Below, one piece after another: positions 24,980-36,479 of a stretch of DNA of 64,000 nucleotides (positions are counted from its first letter, which is position 1; the number at the start of each line of letters is the position of its first letter). Source of the DNA: Fasciolopsis buskii (taxonomy: Eukaryota; Platyhelminthes; Trematoda; Plagiorchiida; Fasciolidae); contig LUCM01010456.1 in NCBI GenBank assembly GCA_008360955.1, positions 393,227-457,226 on the forward strand. The letters run 5' to 3'. Below the pieces are notes generated by a model. It saw only the letters and a list, made by a program, of their open reading frames with translations. It searched no databases and had not been told where the DNA came from. Both the position numbers and the translations under genes were made by a program.

Positions 24980-25780
24980 ATTTCGCCAAATGTGCTCGCC
25001 ATTTCGCGATAAAGTACTTTGGTCTTGACCTAGTGATCCAACTGGCAACATATCCAAGTGAGGTGATTTCTTGATTGAAAAGATGAAAGCTTTAGAAGCA
25101 TTTTGATTCTACTAACTGATGACCTACAGGTCAGTTGATCCGACTAGCTTTTAACACAAAATCTGGTGTGGACTGATCGGATTGAGACTATCCCTTTAAA
25201 GGTGGAAAATTCATTTTTCATGGTTTGTATCGACAAATATTTTCATTTCACTATGCGCAACCAAATGATTTATGCTAGGATGAACCTTGTAACCCCGTTC
25301 ATGGATCCCACGTAATATTCGTCGGCCTTCCGTTGAATAACTTCAAAATGATCATCAAATTCCCGATTCATCTTGGGAGACTTCGAGCTTTACGGCGAAC
25401 TCATCATACAAAATGCGTCTTTGCCTGACCGGTTAGATAGTGTCACATATTTGAATTAACTGGTGACTGTATCACCAAAGTAAGTCGAGTACTTCGATTT
25501 GTTGCAAAAGTTATCCTGGTGAAATGCCCAGAGAAATAATGGATGATCCCAGAGGGGACGATGATATCATCACCGGCTCGGATAAAGTTCTGGGACTTTA
25601 CTAATAGTTCCCCAAGACTGTGAACGAGATGAGGCAGGACATAAGGAGGCACGGATGAATTCACGAAAATGTAGAAACCAAAACGCCACCCTAATACCGA
25701 CTTTAAAAGTCTCTGAGATAGCACCAGTTTTGAAAGAAGAAGTAAGCCAAGGACTGGCCTGTTGCTTCCGCATTTTAAAA
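24980..25780 (-). mobile_element. Penelope-like element, reverse transcriptase fragment
   Basis: The minus strand reads PPYVLPHLVHSLGELLVKSQ and then NFIRAGDDIIVPSGIIHYFS (about 25650-25526). This matches the Penelope RT region 'S.NFI..L......D.LVSFDVVSLFT', with SFD changed to PSG. Near 25365-25330 FDDHFEVIQRK lies at the YVDD position. KNEFSTFKGIV further on could match the 'LPFLD' segment. The catalytic motifs are altered and stops are present, so it is inactive. Near 24232, GTGACGTTTCGACAA resembles the 3'-end repeat of Penelope copies elsewhere in this window. Confidence 0.6.
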
Positions 25781-26079
25781 CGCATTAAGACAATACTGAA
25801 GATGTTCAGAAAGCCACAATAAGTAGATGCTACTACCATCTCACTCGGCTGCTGACTAGTCATTAACTGGTATATCAATTTTGTGGAGGCCAGAAAACGG
25901 CCCTAGGGGAATGTTCACTGCTCGATTTCTTCTGACCTGTCGTATGGTCACTAACTGTGTACACACAACGTCAAAAATGTTATCCGAGCATTGCTCTGTC
26001 CCTGTGATAACTGCGGTCACATCCCTCCTTATGATGAATGCAATAATTGCAGTGCGAAAGAACTCGGCAATGTATTTTA

Positions 26080-26266
26080 CCTTCGGCCTTTTATATTTTC
26101 TTTATTAATGAAATGGAAATGCACAATTTTTCAGGAAGAGAGCCCTAGCCAGCAAAGGGTCGCCAAGTGGCAAAGATGACCGGCGGTGCGGGGAACCGAA
26201 CCCGCGACCTGCACGTGCAAACACCACGACCTCATCCGCTTGGCTACCGCTGACCGGCATGGCCCC
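26080..26266 (-). repeat. tRNA-Arg-like SINE, copy 1
   Basis: The minus strand reads TAGCCAAGCGGATGAGG (A-box region) and CGCGGGTTCGGTTCCCC (B box / T-arm), with ends CCGGTCA... and ...GCCGGTCA able to pair. After the head come TAGGGCTCTCTTCCTGAAAA and an AT-rich end. The copy at 37531-37685 has the same layout, including the phrases AAGGTCGTGG, AGGTCGC and CTTCCTGAAAAAT. Two copies with head plus shared tail make this a SINE family. Confidence 0.6.
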
Positions 26267-26639
26267 TCCTTCCCGCACCCGATGACAGTAGCAACCCCAA
26301 ACCTTTTTGTTTTGTTGTCCAACAGTCAGTTAACGGATGCCACTGAATAGTGCATTATTTCAATCTATGAAATTCCACAAAGTTCCCTAACAATGGAATA
26401 TTTCACTTTTTTATATCTTCAAATTTTTTCACTGTGGCTCAAATCCGCGGCCACGGAAGAATTTCATCTAACCAACAATCTTGTGATCTGCAACAATTTC
26501 TTCTCCACCGGAGGGAAGCTTCAACGCATTGAAGTGTAACATTCCCTCATTGTCAGGAATTTCTCCTTCGATATCACTAACAATTCCAGGAGCTAGATGT
26601 TATGTCGGTTAGGAAATCCGTTTACGCTCTAAACATCCA

Positions 26640-26735
26640 AAATTTCACACAACTAGCCGGAGTTGGACTGGCGATCTTTCACTTGCTAGGCAGATGCTCT
26701 ACCACTGAGCTACTATGAACATGGATCTCGAACGT
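26640..26735 (-). repeat. tRNA-Ala-like head (tRNA pseudogene or SINE)
   Basis: The minus strand reads GTAGCTCAGTGGTAGAGCAT, a canonical A box, and CCTAGCAAG in the anticodon loop, consistent with an AGC (Ala) anticodon. The T-arm is broken (CCAGTCCAACTCC in place of GGTTCGAATCC), so this is not a functional tRNA gene. Confidence 0.5.
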
Positions 26736-26793
26736 ACAACGGGTAACTAATTATTTTATTCTTCATAAAAAACTAATTTTCGTTATCACACAG

Positions 26794-26988
26794 GTGGTTC
26801 CGGATACATGCAACTACCATTGGCCATCCTGTATAGTCAACCGAAATTTACTTTACAAAGTCACTCGATTATCTTCCATGTATGCCGATGTTTGGAAATC
26901 CCTAATCGTCTGTCCAAATAACTCGGTTGATTTATGTGGCCAACAACAGACAATGCCTCGTGCACTATTCCGGACCAAAGGCTTCTTG
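26794..26988 (+). CDS. Candidate internal exon of the profilin-like gene
   Basis: The acceptor is cgttatcacacag before 26794, and the donor is ttcttg|gtaatt after 26988. The exon is 195 bases, 65 codons, phase 0 at both ends, so it joins the exon at 36053 (phase 0) without a frame break. The peptide begins VVPDTCNYHWPSCIVNR and ends PRALFRTKGFL; it has no family signature I recognise and would be an N-terminal extension to the profilin-like part. The donor is only moderate, and the intervening intron of 9.1 kb contains an N gap that could hide an exon. It may be a chance open frame. Confidence 0.35.
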
Positions 26989-27009
26989 GTAATTATCGAT
27001 CGATAGAAG

Positions 27010-30000
27010 TATTTAGTTGAAAGATACTCAGCAAGTCCACTGAAAGACAGGGAAAACACGTCAGACAAGATGAGAATTGTTTTTAATTAGTTGTGACTAA
27101 ATCCTGACTGGCTCGACTTATCACTACATATATCCTCCTGGTAGAGCTTTGGGAAAGAGTACACTGGTGTAAACGGTGGAGTTCAAGAAAGTCTCTAGAT
27201 CGACTCTACATCTTGTGTATACGTATAAGTTGGCTCGGAAGCACAAGCCACTGAGAACGGCTCAGATAAATCATGTAGAAGGATCTACAGGTAATAAGGG
27301 CTATGGTGGTAGTTGATCGCAAAAAACTATGAAATCCATAAGAAAATCGAACGCGAATCGGATTGTTGAGAATACATGCCTATTCCGTGGCGAAGATCTG
27401 ACTTGGTGGAAGGAATTCGAGTGGAATTAAAGAGCCAGGTATGGTGCCTCCCGTGAAAGTCTTTGAAGAACGCTTAATCTCATTGCGGATGTCATCTGAA
27501 CAAACTCAGACAAGTAATTCGGATTCAGATGAAGAAGCGCTGGTGATATAGCAGTAATGCAGACTCCTTTTAGTTTTAATGCTCGGATTCAGACTCTGAA
27601 TCCAATGGAGTATGTGCCCCAACTGATGAGAGTGGAACTTGACTATGGTTTTCCCCGGGCTCAAGGTTCACCGGATGATCCGAGACCTGTGCGAGAAAGG
27701 CGCAGTCAAAAGACAATCACTGAAGCATACTATTGGTTATTGCGACAAGTTGAAGCGGAACACACCATAGACTGTATGAGTTACAACACTGATGGACCCG
27801 GAGACCATAACAGGGAACTGTAATGGACCTAAGCACCACCGGTCAAAACTTAAAAGTGACTAGTACCGAACCTGAAGCCTTCTACAAAAGAAACTAACAC
27901 GTTACAGAGCTACACCCGTGATGAATTCAAAAGTTACCGTAGTCAAAATAGTTCGCATGACACTGCCGTATGACTGAATTATACATGCCAAACGCTAAAG
28001 TCTTTGCATATCCTGTATCCACCATGACCATATTTTCTCCCTCTTATAAGAAGACCAAACCGGACACTTCAGTGTGTGGCGAATTGTGACAAATAATTGG
28101 ATATCATTGCGAATCCGCGGGTACCTAGTGTAATAGCAACGGAACTTCACCAGCAATGGGAGAAACTGATGGTCTGTAACTTCCTAAACAGTTCACCTAT
28201 TTCGTTGTCGCCAATATATGGTATGTTTGAGTTGAATCCCTGAATGCATATCAGATCTGGAAGAAACTGAATGTTATGTCCCTATTAAATCAGATCAGAA
28301 TTTCCTGAGTCATATCACAGGCTTATCAGCCGCGGCGGTTCACAACACTTCAGTTTCATCATCTAGAGGAAGTGTCGTAGCAAATCCCAACAACCACCTT
28401 GCAATGATGCAGCGGAAGCGTGCAAGGCCTTGGGTGAACACCTGCTCTGGCCAAATGGTCCAAATCGTGGCAGATCTTACTCGTGCCATCTGATAGTTTC
28501 CGACTATTTAGCATTGGCACGTACCTATAATAGTCTGTCAACACAGACGATGCATGTGATCAAAACAATTCGTCTGTGCCTTATTGACAAAGAAGTGGGC
28601 GGCAAGCCCGGCGAATGATGTTGTGGAAGCCGTGCACATTTTACAAACACAATTTTGTGGTTATGACGAACATCTCACAGATATGTCCTAAAGAGGGAAA
28701 GCTAACGCTACGGACAGACAAATTTGTCGAGACTTACGACGCACTACCTGAGTTACTGTTATTCTTGTGCTCACCAAAGGCATCAACTCCACAATGAAAA
28801 AAACGCGAACTAATTGAATTAACCGCAATTCTGATCAGACAGGGGCTTGCCTTCGCTTATTGAGATCCGACGGGGATGAAACAGTTTCTGTGACATAAAC
28901 ACCACCTTTCATGGCATTCTGAACGACGAGGTGAGCATTCAAATCGCAAAGGGTTCATCACTACTCTAGATCCCATCATCAATGGGTGTGAGGGAGAAAA
29001 TTTCACCTCGAAGTTTGACATCTAGAAGCTTAGTTCGTCTTTCACAGTGTCATCTTAATGAACAACTTGATATGTAACCAACAGCAATATTCAAAATAGT
29101 TGTAATGTACGATGCACGCCAAATTTTCGGGTGCGATTCGAGCCGAGCAACCAGTTGCAGTTTGCTACCAAACACGCAGTACATGTTTACCCCTTTCTCG
29201 CGAATTTATTTTGGTTCCGTTTAAATTTGTCAGCTGTATTCATGGCTCAAAAACGTCTGCTTATTCCCTCTACCACAGACAATTTAGGCTATTGCAACCC
29301 CATAAACGAAAGTCGGCTCTCTCACTTCCCACCCATTTGGTGATAAAGCATTTCGGTGAAAGGTGACCTCGCTGAAAACTGAGCTGCAGCCCACCACATC
29401 ATCAACCTCCTTTCGGAATGCAGTCAGTCTCCCAAAGTTATCCAGACCACGTTGGTAGCATGACAACTTTGATTGCCTGCTCATTTCGTGAATTGATTCG
29501 CATATACGTTTGTATACGACATGTTCCTCAGCGCATTCCAGTTATCATCACACGGTCATAGCGTGATTTAGTCGCTCATAGCAGCCCCATTTCCCGAGAC
29601 AACAGCGTGTTCATTTCGGAGCGCAGACAAAAAGAAATATGGTTCTCAGAATTTCAGTTCATTGGTCATCCGGATTTCACCATGGTGATCCACGTGGCAG
29701 TATCAGTTAATTCCGGTTTTCTATTATCATTCTACCTGAAGTATAAGTTAACAGTTTATGCGTGATTTCATAGCCGATTACTCTGAGACTGTTTGAGTAT
29801 TGTTGGCACACAGTGACTGGTTCAAATACGTGCTAGTCCCGGGATAAAATTCGAAACATCGTTAACCCAACATGATCATAAATGATGCTGTTTGATCGCT
29901 GTACCATTGTTTTCCTCACCTGTTTTGTGTGATAACTGTTCAGCTCATTAAACGGCCGATAATCAGTAAGATGGTGACACAAATTTCGAACATTTTGATA

Positions 30001-30646
30001 ACCCAGAGAAGTTATTTCTCAAGACCCCTTTTTGGGAAAGGGACTCATGAATCTCATTGAGGACGGACACGTGAACTCCATCAAATGCTCAACATGAAAT
30101 TCGAGAAACACAAGACTCGAGTTCGACTCACACTTGAGTTAATCATTGGCGTATGTCACCTGCTAATATCAAGGCTTTAACTTGGGCTTTCCAACCGGAA
30201 GAAGTGTTACTCTGAACCAATAGCTTTCCTGAACGCTAATCAGAGTTACTGAGTTCAGCTTGATCAGATGTTGACCCAAGCGAATAGCGGTATTCGCAAA
30301 CTTTCTCCGACTAAGTCAGGTGACTTCGTTTGCCAGCACAGTATGCCAGAAGGACAATGGCCTTCCCGCCTTTAACTATCATAAACCCTTTGGATTTTAT
30401 TACCAAACACCTTGTCAATTTATTCTTTTGACTTATGCAGCATAAGCATGTCCATCAGGATTTTTGACCATTCACTTGTTGCTTGATTCCTTAGAAACTT
30501 TTCTTGCTTAGGGGGTATGCGAGATACCAACCGATGGTTGCTTTGATCAAAAAGTGTCATAAAAGCTAGGAAACTTAGCGTGTAGAGTTAAAAATGCTTA
30601 TTCTGTCATCTGTCTTACGAGTGCCCTTAGCAGCGATCTACCACTA
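27010..30646. other. Intronic or intergenic, no gene recognised
   Basis: If the gene model is right this is intron. The open frame at 27557-27823 (RERRSQKTITEAYYWLLRQV) and broken coding-like sequence around 28380-28800 (ACKALGEHLLWPNGPNRGRS) look like an old element, but I could not assign a family. Confidence 0.4.
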
Positions 30647-31114
30647 NNNNNNNNNNNNNNNNNNNNNNNNNNNNNNNNNNNNNNNNNNNNNNNNNNNNNN
30701 NNNNNNNNNNNNNNNNNNNNNNNNNNNNNNNNNNNNNNNNNNNNNNNNNNNNNNNNNNNNNNNNNNNNNNNNNNNNNNNNNNNNNNNNNNNNNNNNNNNN
30801 NNNNNNNNNNNNNNNNNNNNNNNNNNNNNNNNNNNNNNNNNNNNNNNNNNNNNNNNNNNNNNNNNNNNNNNNNNNNNNNNNNNNNNNNNNNNNNNNNNNN
30901 NNNNNNNNNNNNNNNNNNNNNNNNNNNNNNNNNNNNNNNNNNNNNNNNNNNNNNNNNNNNNNNNNNNNNNNNNNNNNNNNNNNNNNNNNNNNNNNNNNNN
31001 NNNNNNNNNNNNNNNNNNNNNNNNNNNNNNNNNNNNNNNNNNNNNNNNNNNNNNNNNNNNNNNNNNNNNNNNNNNNNNNNNNNNNNNNNNNNNNNNNNNN
31101 NNNNNNNNNNNNNN
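30647..31114. other. Assembly gap (468 N)
   Basis: A run of N. Open frames reported through it have no meaning. Confidence 0.99.
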
Positions 31115-33700
31115 TCTTCGTAGACTTTATAGTCCTCGTTCAAACCTGTGACCTGTTTTCATGTTTCTAGGATCAGGATGACCTTCTGAAGAATGATACT
31201 GACAAGGTGGATACCTTGATTATTTGGCTTCCTGCACATTCCGCCAGTCGGTTCCTGAATCAGAGTATTGAATATCTCGTACTAACATTCAATCAGGAAA
31301 GTAATTTCGCGAATTTACACGCGAAGTAAACGAATCCTAAATTGAAAAGTGATTCTTCGTTTATTATCTGCAATGATGAGGATATACGCGGTTTACGTAT
31401 CAGTGCACAACGATTGTATCTGAGCACCGCGAATAAAAAGGGTGTGGCGAAAAGTCAGTGAAATTAAAACAAGACCCTAGACTAAACGGTTCCACTCATC
31501 TTCGCGCTTGACTACAAAGTTGAAAAAAAATGTTCGCGGGTTTACATGAAAAGATTTCAAAATCCCTCGGTGCCGAACTATGGCATCTTGGTCACTATTA
31601 GTACACTGTAATTATAATTAGTTCAATTTAACTTTTACATCTGCACTATCCTTATTTTCTATGTTTTACACCGATTATGATAACAAACTAACCAACTACA
31701 TTTTCTCACTCAAAGTTTGCGGCCTGCCCAGCATTCCTTGGTAAGCTTGCTGAAGTCTTTCGGCCAGAAACAGGCGGTTATGGGAGCTTGAAGTAATTGA
31801 TCATTTCTTGCTATATTGAGCGGAAGTGATAGTAACCTATAAGCCCCACATCTAACATTTCCGAAAGAATTTGGTAAACCATCGGTCAAACGACCTTGAC
31901 GAAGCGGAATGAATAAGTTGTCGAATGTTTCTTTTGATCGAATAGTCACCAGGTGAAACTGAACTACTCGGAGATTCTCCTCGATCATTATTAAACCTTG
32001 GTGGCAACAAATTCTTCGTGTTCGCGAAGGAAATTCCGTAACAAATCTAGAAGAAAATTTTGCACCTAGGTGTTCATTATGGACCCAATCATTTCTCTTC
32101 CTGCCTTGAGAACAGAAAACCGATGCCACTTCACATTACTCATGACAATTTTGTTTGGGAATCGTGTCTTGTGAAAACGCGTTGGTGAGTTCTGAGGGAA
32201 CCACTGCACAGGAATGGTAAATTGAGTTTTCTTTTCTTCATTGATTAGTACATGGGGTACAAAGCATCAAAACTTGCGATGTATCTCTTTGAGAGCGGTA
32301 AGATCACACTTACCACGGGGATCTGCATTTTGATGGTTGCTTCCCTTCAGTTGTTTAATCCCTAGGAACAGTGCACGAAAAATCATGGAAGAATAATAAA
32401 GTTGTCGCATCCTAGAAAGGAGTCATTTGCAGGACATCTACGCCACAGACCACGGCCGGGGAACGAAGCCATGGCTAACGGGAGTGATTAAAATATCGCA
32501 ATTTCTCGATCAGTCGAAGTTGACCCCAGTTGTTCTATCCTAATCATTCTAGTGTGCAGTCTGCGGGTAACAACGGCGATTTTGATGGTCTAATTGTCAA
32601 ATCTGTCAGATATTTCATGGTAGTTTTTGCACATATTTTGTGTTTAATGAATCCGCTCCAAAAGGTCACTGGTTAAATGCATCTTTTTCAGCATGGGAGG
32701 TTGACCAGTGTGACTGGGACAGGATTGGGACCAGTGATATTCAAATCCAATATTTTTATGACACGCACCATGTATGAGTGGAGTTGAATGGACATGTATC
32801 ATAGCCACTAGGGCCCACTACATAGGGGACGGGATCACGCAGGCGATAACAATGATCTGTAACTTAGACTGGGGTGGAACCACATAAAGTCCCGATAGAT
32901 CCAGTGTGTCAACAAGCCAAGCGAAAATGACTTACCGTCTACCACCAGAGGGACCGGCGGATTTGTCATACGAACCTCCAAAGTTTCCGGAGTAACAAGC
33001 ACCTGATTTACTTAACCAAAGCGGCTATAATGCTGGGTGTTTGATCACTCCCGGTCAACCTATCGGACTGCCACACGTAGAAAAAGTCTGAAAGGGGACA
33101 GGAAGCGGATATTCGTTCATTTGACTGCATGAACGGTTACCGTAGAAGAGAGTTGGATCACCGGGTTGCTCTACAGTTGTACGTTTGCGCGATTCGGTCT
33201 TGACGATTTTGTACTTCTGGCTTACTCGGAGTGGTGTGCAGTGGTGATAGAAATATTAGTTTCGTACAAGACCAGGCTCGATAAAAGTACACTATTCGGT
33301 CACGAGTGCTTGGTTTATCGATCCCAGAGTGTGCAGTTAGTATATGTCGGTTTATCATTAAGACGACAAACAGTTGAAAATGAGTCTGGGTTGGATGCTG
33401 GTAAGTCGAACTATCCTGATTATGTTTCCCGTCAAAATCAACAAACTAAAAGGTTTTTAATTTGCACAATACACAAGTGAATCTACCTTAAAATTGCTGT
33501 TACACGACCTATGTAGCCGTAGGGTAGATGTCATTAAAAAAATCGGCAATGATACGATATATTTGAAAAAATTAAGTGTTCAACGGGTTCCTGTGTTCGA
33601 AAGTCTGAAAGTGACCACAGAAAAAATTCAAATTGAAAAAAATTGAGTAATAACTAAAATGGAAATCCAGGAAAAAGTGATTAGAGCAAACACATAGAAC
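31115..33700. other. Intronic or intergenic, no gene recognised
   Basis: The longest open frame is a minus-strand one of 139 codons (31710-32129, LPLNIARNDQLLQAPITACF near its end) with no recognisable domain. A possible plus-strand exon at 33177-33400 has an acceptable acceptor (gggttgctctacag) and a good donor (gatgctg|gtaagt). Its phases (2 in, 1 out) fit neither neighbouring exon of the profilin-like gene. Confidence 0.4.
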
Positions 33701-33729
33701 AGTGATATTAATTAAGTCGACATATAAAC

Positions 33730-33945
33730 CAGTCGGACTCTCGGTCAAAAAATGCAGTTAGTCAATAAGTCAGCTACCAAAGTAGTCTAGTCATCGACGG
33801 CGGACAGTCAATCAGTCAGTCGCAAAAGGCAGCAATTCACTCAGTCAAAAAGTTAGTTGCGAAGTACAACAAGTAACCAAAGTCGGTCAGTCAGTCAGTA
33901 ATCAGTTAATTCAATTAAGTCAGTCCGTTATTCGGTCAGTTTGTC
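33730..33945. repeat. Degenerate AGTC-type tandem tract
   Basis: Dispersed cagtcagtcagt, gtcaatcagtcagtc and similar runs, separated by non-repeat bases, over about 200 bp. It looks like an old, decayed tetranucleotide array. Confidence 0.7.
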
Positions 33946-34984
33946 TGCTGGATCTTGGTCGGCCTGAATGATCCGGTAACCGTTTTGTTATTTAAAATGT
34001 GCTGATAGTTAGTTAGATTGCTACATTGCAAGAAAACTTACGGACAAGAATTAGTATGCAATCTGTTGACAGAAATTTGCAATCACAAGAAGAAATATCA
34101 AATGAACAATTCCCCTTTTCTTCAGGTATTTAATACATTGGCAAAGAGTTTCGTCTGGTTAGTGAAATACGCACCAAAGTTGAAATTTTTTCCACCTAGA
34201 CCGTATAACTTAGTCACCGGATATTTTGTAATACGTGTAGAAAACTGATCATAAAACTGGTACACGAGTTTATCTGCCCGAACTGGTAAGACGACTGCTT
34301 GGGAAAAATGAGATAACTCTTTGTTCGTTGTGGATTTGTTTCACTGCCCCTGCGCCGTTTCGTAATTGATCCTAAGGGGACTCGGTCTCCTGCAACCTGA
34401 GTCGAACAATCGGACCGGTACTAATAGATAATAAAATTCACCGACTGGTAGGAATTGGCCCAGGTTTTGTTGTGTATCGATCGATTTTCCTAAGTAGTCA
34501 ATTTTTTACAATATACATTCTCCACATTTATGTGACATGATCATACAATTGATACGGTTACAGTCAACCCATCGAAAATTGGATTTGTGCATTTTTAATG
34601 AAGTTCGCAAAAAAATTAATAACCCTACAGATGGGGGTGGATTTCTTCAAGGTTTTATGTGTTCACGGAAGAAATTTCAGATTTCTTTATATCATGACAA
34701 AAAAATCTGACCATTCTGTTAGTAGATTTGTTATCTGCAAAACAATTGCGCGTGCAATTTAAATCGATGTCAAATGATGCCCTCATATCTTCGTCCGTGA
34801 CGAACGAGTACGTCACCTGTCTTTTCGGATTCGTAGACTGAGACTGTTTTGTGCTAAAAAAATCACCATTAACTCTCTGGCTCAACAGTATATTCATCCT
34901 ATCCTAGTCTATTGCTCCCTACCTACCAACCTACTCACAAATGATTTGCACTTAATAGTTTGCGATGGTAGATTTATTATGAAT

Positions 34985-35250
34985 TTTCCAAATGATTCGT
35001 CATGCAGTGTCAGTGGTCAACTTGTCATTGAAAACCATGGTAGGACTGTACAGATGCTTCATTCTTGTTAGGAATCATCAAGATTGCATATCCTTCGCGC
35101 CGGAACTGGGAAGCGAACCCGGGACGAACGACTGTGAGTTGAAGGCCTCAGCCATTACGATGGCCGTGCTGATTCTCGGCGGCTGATCAAGCATTACCAC
35201 CACATGATGTAGCGGCCATACTCGTGATTGGATTTTGCAGGTCACAGACT
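34985..35250 (-). repeat. Hammerhead-SINE copy (minus strand)
   Basis: Read on the minus strand: CGTAATGGCTGAGGCCTT (A-box region), TCGTCCCGGGTTCGCTTCCC (B box), then TTGATGATTCCTAACAAG with GAATGAAGC (hammerhead-like segment), ending GCATGACGAATC. Plus-strand 35204-35245 carries the inverted arm beyond the tRNA-like head, as in the 56.3-kb copy. It lies head to head with the copy at 35.39 kb. Confidence 0.75.
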
Positions 35251-35390
35251 TTTAAACGTACCAAATCAACAACTCCCGGGGTGAGGACGAACTATGCTGT
35301 AGAAAGTGAAGTCATTAACATAGAGACATACAGAGCTTTGGTATTTGATAGTTTGTATTTGTAGGGGATTTACTAAGACTTTTCAAATGA

Positions 35391-35526
35391 TTAGTCCCGA
35401 GTTCGCGTCCCAGTTCCGGCGCGGTGGACATGCACTACTGATGATTCATAACAATGATGCAACAGCCGTACAGTTCTGCCATGATTTTCGATGATAAACT
35501 GACCATTGGCACCGCATGACGAATCC
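35391..35526 (+). repeat. Hammerhead-SINE copy, 5'-truncated
   Basis: It begins inside the B box (GAGTTCGCGTCCCAGTTC) and continues with GGCGCGGTGGACATGCAC and TACTGATGATTCATAACA, ending GCATGACGAATC like the 35.0-kb copy. It is in inverted orientation to that copy, about 150 bp away. Confidence 0.75.
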
Positions 35527-36052
35527 TCTGGGAAAAGATTTTCACTTAATTTATCGAGGTCTGTCTATCATCAGCTGTCTCTTTTATTCCCAATGGCTCT
35601 CTAATAACAGTGCCTGTGACTTGGACATCAAGACCTGTGAAGAATTTTCCATGACAGTTCTTGCATATTCTATCCATTCATTATACTGTAATCTATCTTC
35701 CACGCATCCACTCGTTTAAATCATAAACTAATTCCCTCTAGTGCCAATGTTTATCCCATTTCCATCGTTACATATTTAACACAGATCATGGGTAGGGAGG
35801 AAGAATTTACGAGGATCTGCATTCAAACTTTCAAACCTGAAAATATTTCGTAATGTCCACTGTTTACCTGCTGACACGTCGACAATGTTAGTTTTTTATT
35901 ACGCGCATTAATTCGTTTTCTTTTTTTTGCCACTGGCTGAACTATAAGTTCCTCGAATTGCTGAACTTCATCATACATCACGCGATAAAATCCGCTTTTG
36001 TCAGAAGTAATCAGTTCGCTCTCTCAATTTTCCATCCTTTCTAACTCTACAG

Positions 36053-36459
36053 GAAAATACGGAACCCGAAGTACGTATCACCGGGGTATTTGGAACAAAC
36101 AAGACGGAAATTGACCTACAGTTCAGTCAAACAAAAGTCTACGATTCCGTCAACAATAACACGGTCAGTTCGTGGCTCGACATCCTGCGTACTAACCGTC
36201 TGGCGAGCCTGGCTCACTTCATTTGTTTGACCGAACTGTGCACACGGTCGGCGTGCGCCGGAAAACCAACGTCACACTTCTTTCGCATGTCACATACCGC
36301 CAAACCAGATTCCGTAATCCATATAACCAGTCTGGCCGAATATACGAAAGACACGTACAACTCAACACCGCTAACACGAGAGAATTACGAACAAATTTTG
36401 GAAGCTATAAGATGGCCAAGTCGTTATTCACGGAGAGGACTTCATGTTTGTGGAAAATC
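36053..36459 (+). CDS. Internal exon, profilin-like protein
   Basis: The acceptor is strong (tttccatcctttctaactctacag) and the donor good (aaaatc|gtaagt). The exon is 407 bases, open only in the phase-0 frame, and ends in phase 2, which fits the exon at 57970. The first ~40 residues (VRITGVFGTNKTEIDLQ...) match nothing I know. SSWLDILRTNRL then resembles the N-terminal Trp-containing helix of profilins. LTRENYEQILEAIRWPSR and YSRRGLHVCGK sit where profilins have the 'T..E...I......S.....GL.L.G.K' helix-strand. Profilins bind actin monomers and polyproline ligands in the cytosol. About 40 extra residues lie between the first helix region and this block compared with ordinary profilins. Exon reality is well supported; the family call is tentative. 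Confidence 0.65.
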
Positions 36460-36479
36460 GTAAGTAATTATGTAACTGT

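Noticed and set aside
26645..26725. Functional tRNA-Ala gene
   Set aside because: The A box and anticodon loop look right, but the T-arm/B box is broken and the acceptor stem does not pair.
30594..31151. Open frames of about 180 codons on both strands
   Set aside because: They span the 468-N gap; only a few codons at each end are real.
34134..34248. Exon after ccccttttcttcag (VFNTLAKSFVWLVKYAPK...)
   Set aside because: It lacks a convincing donor, and its phase does not connect to 33177-33400 or 36053.
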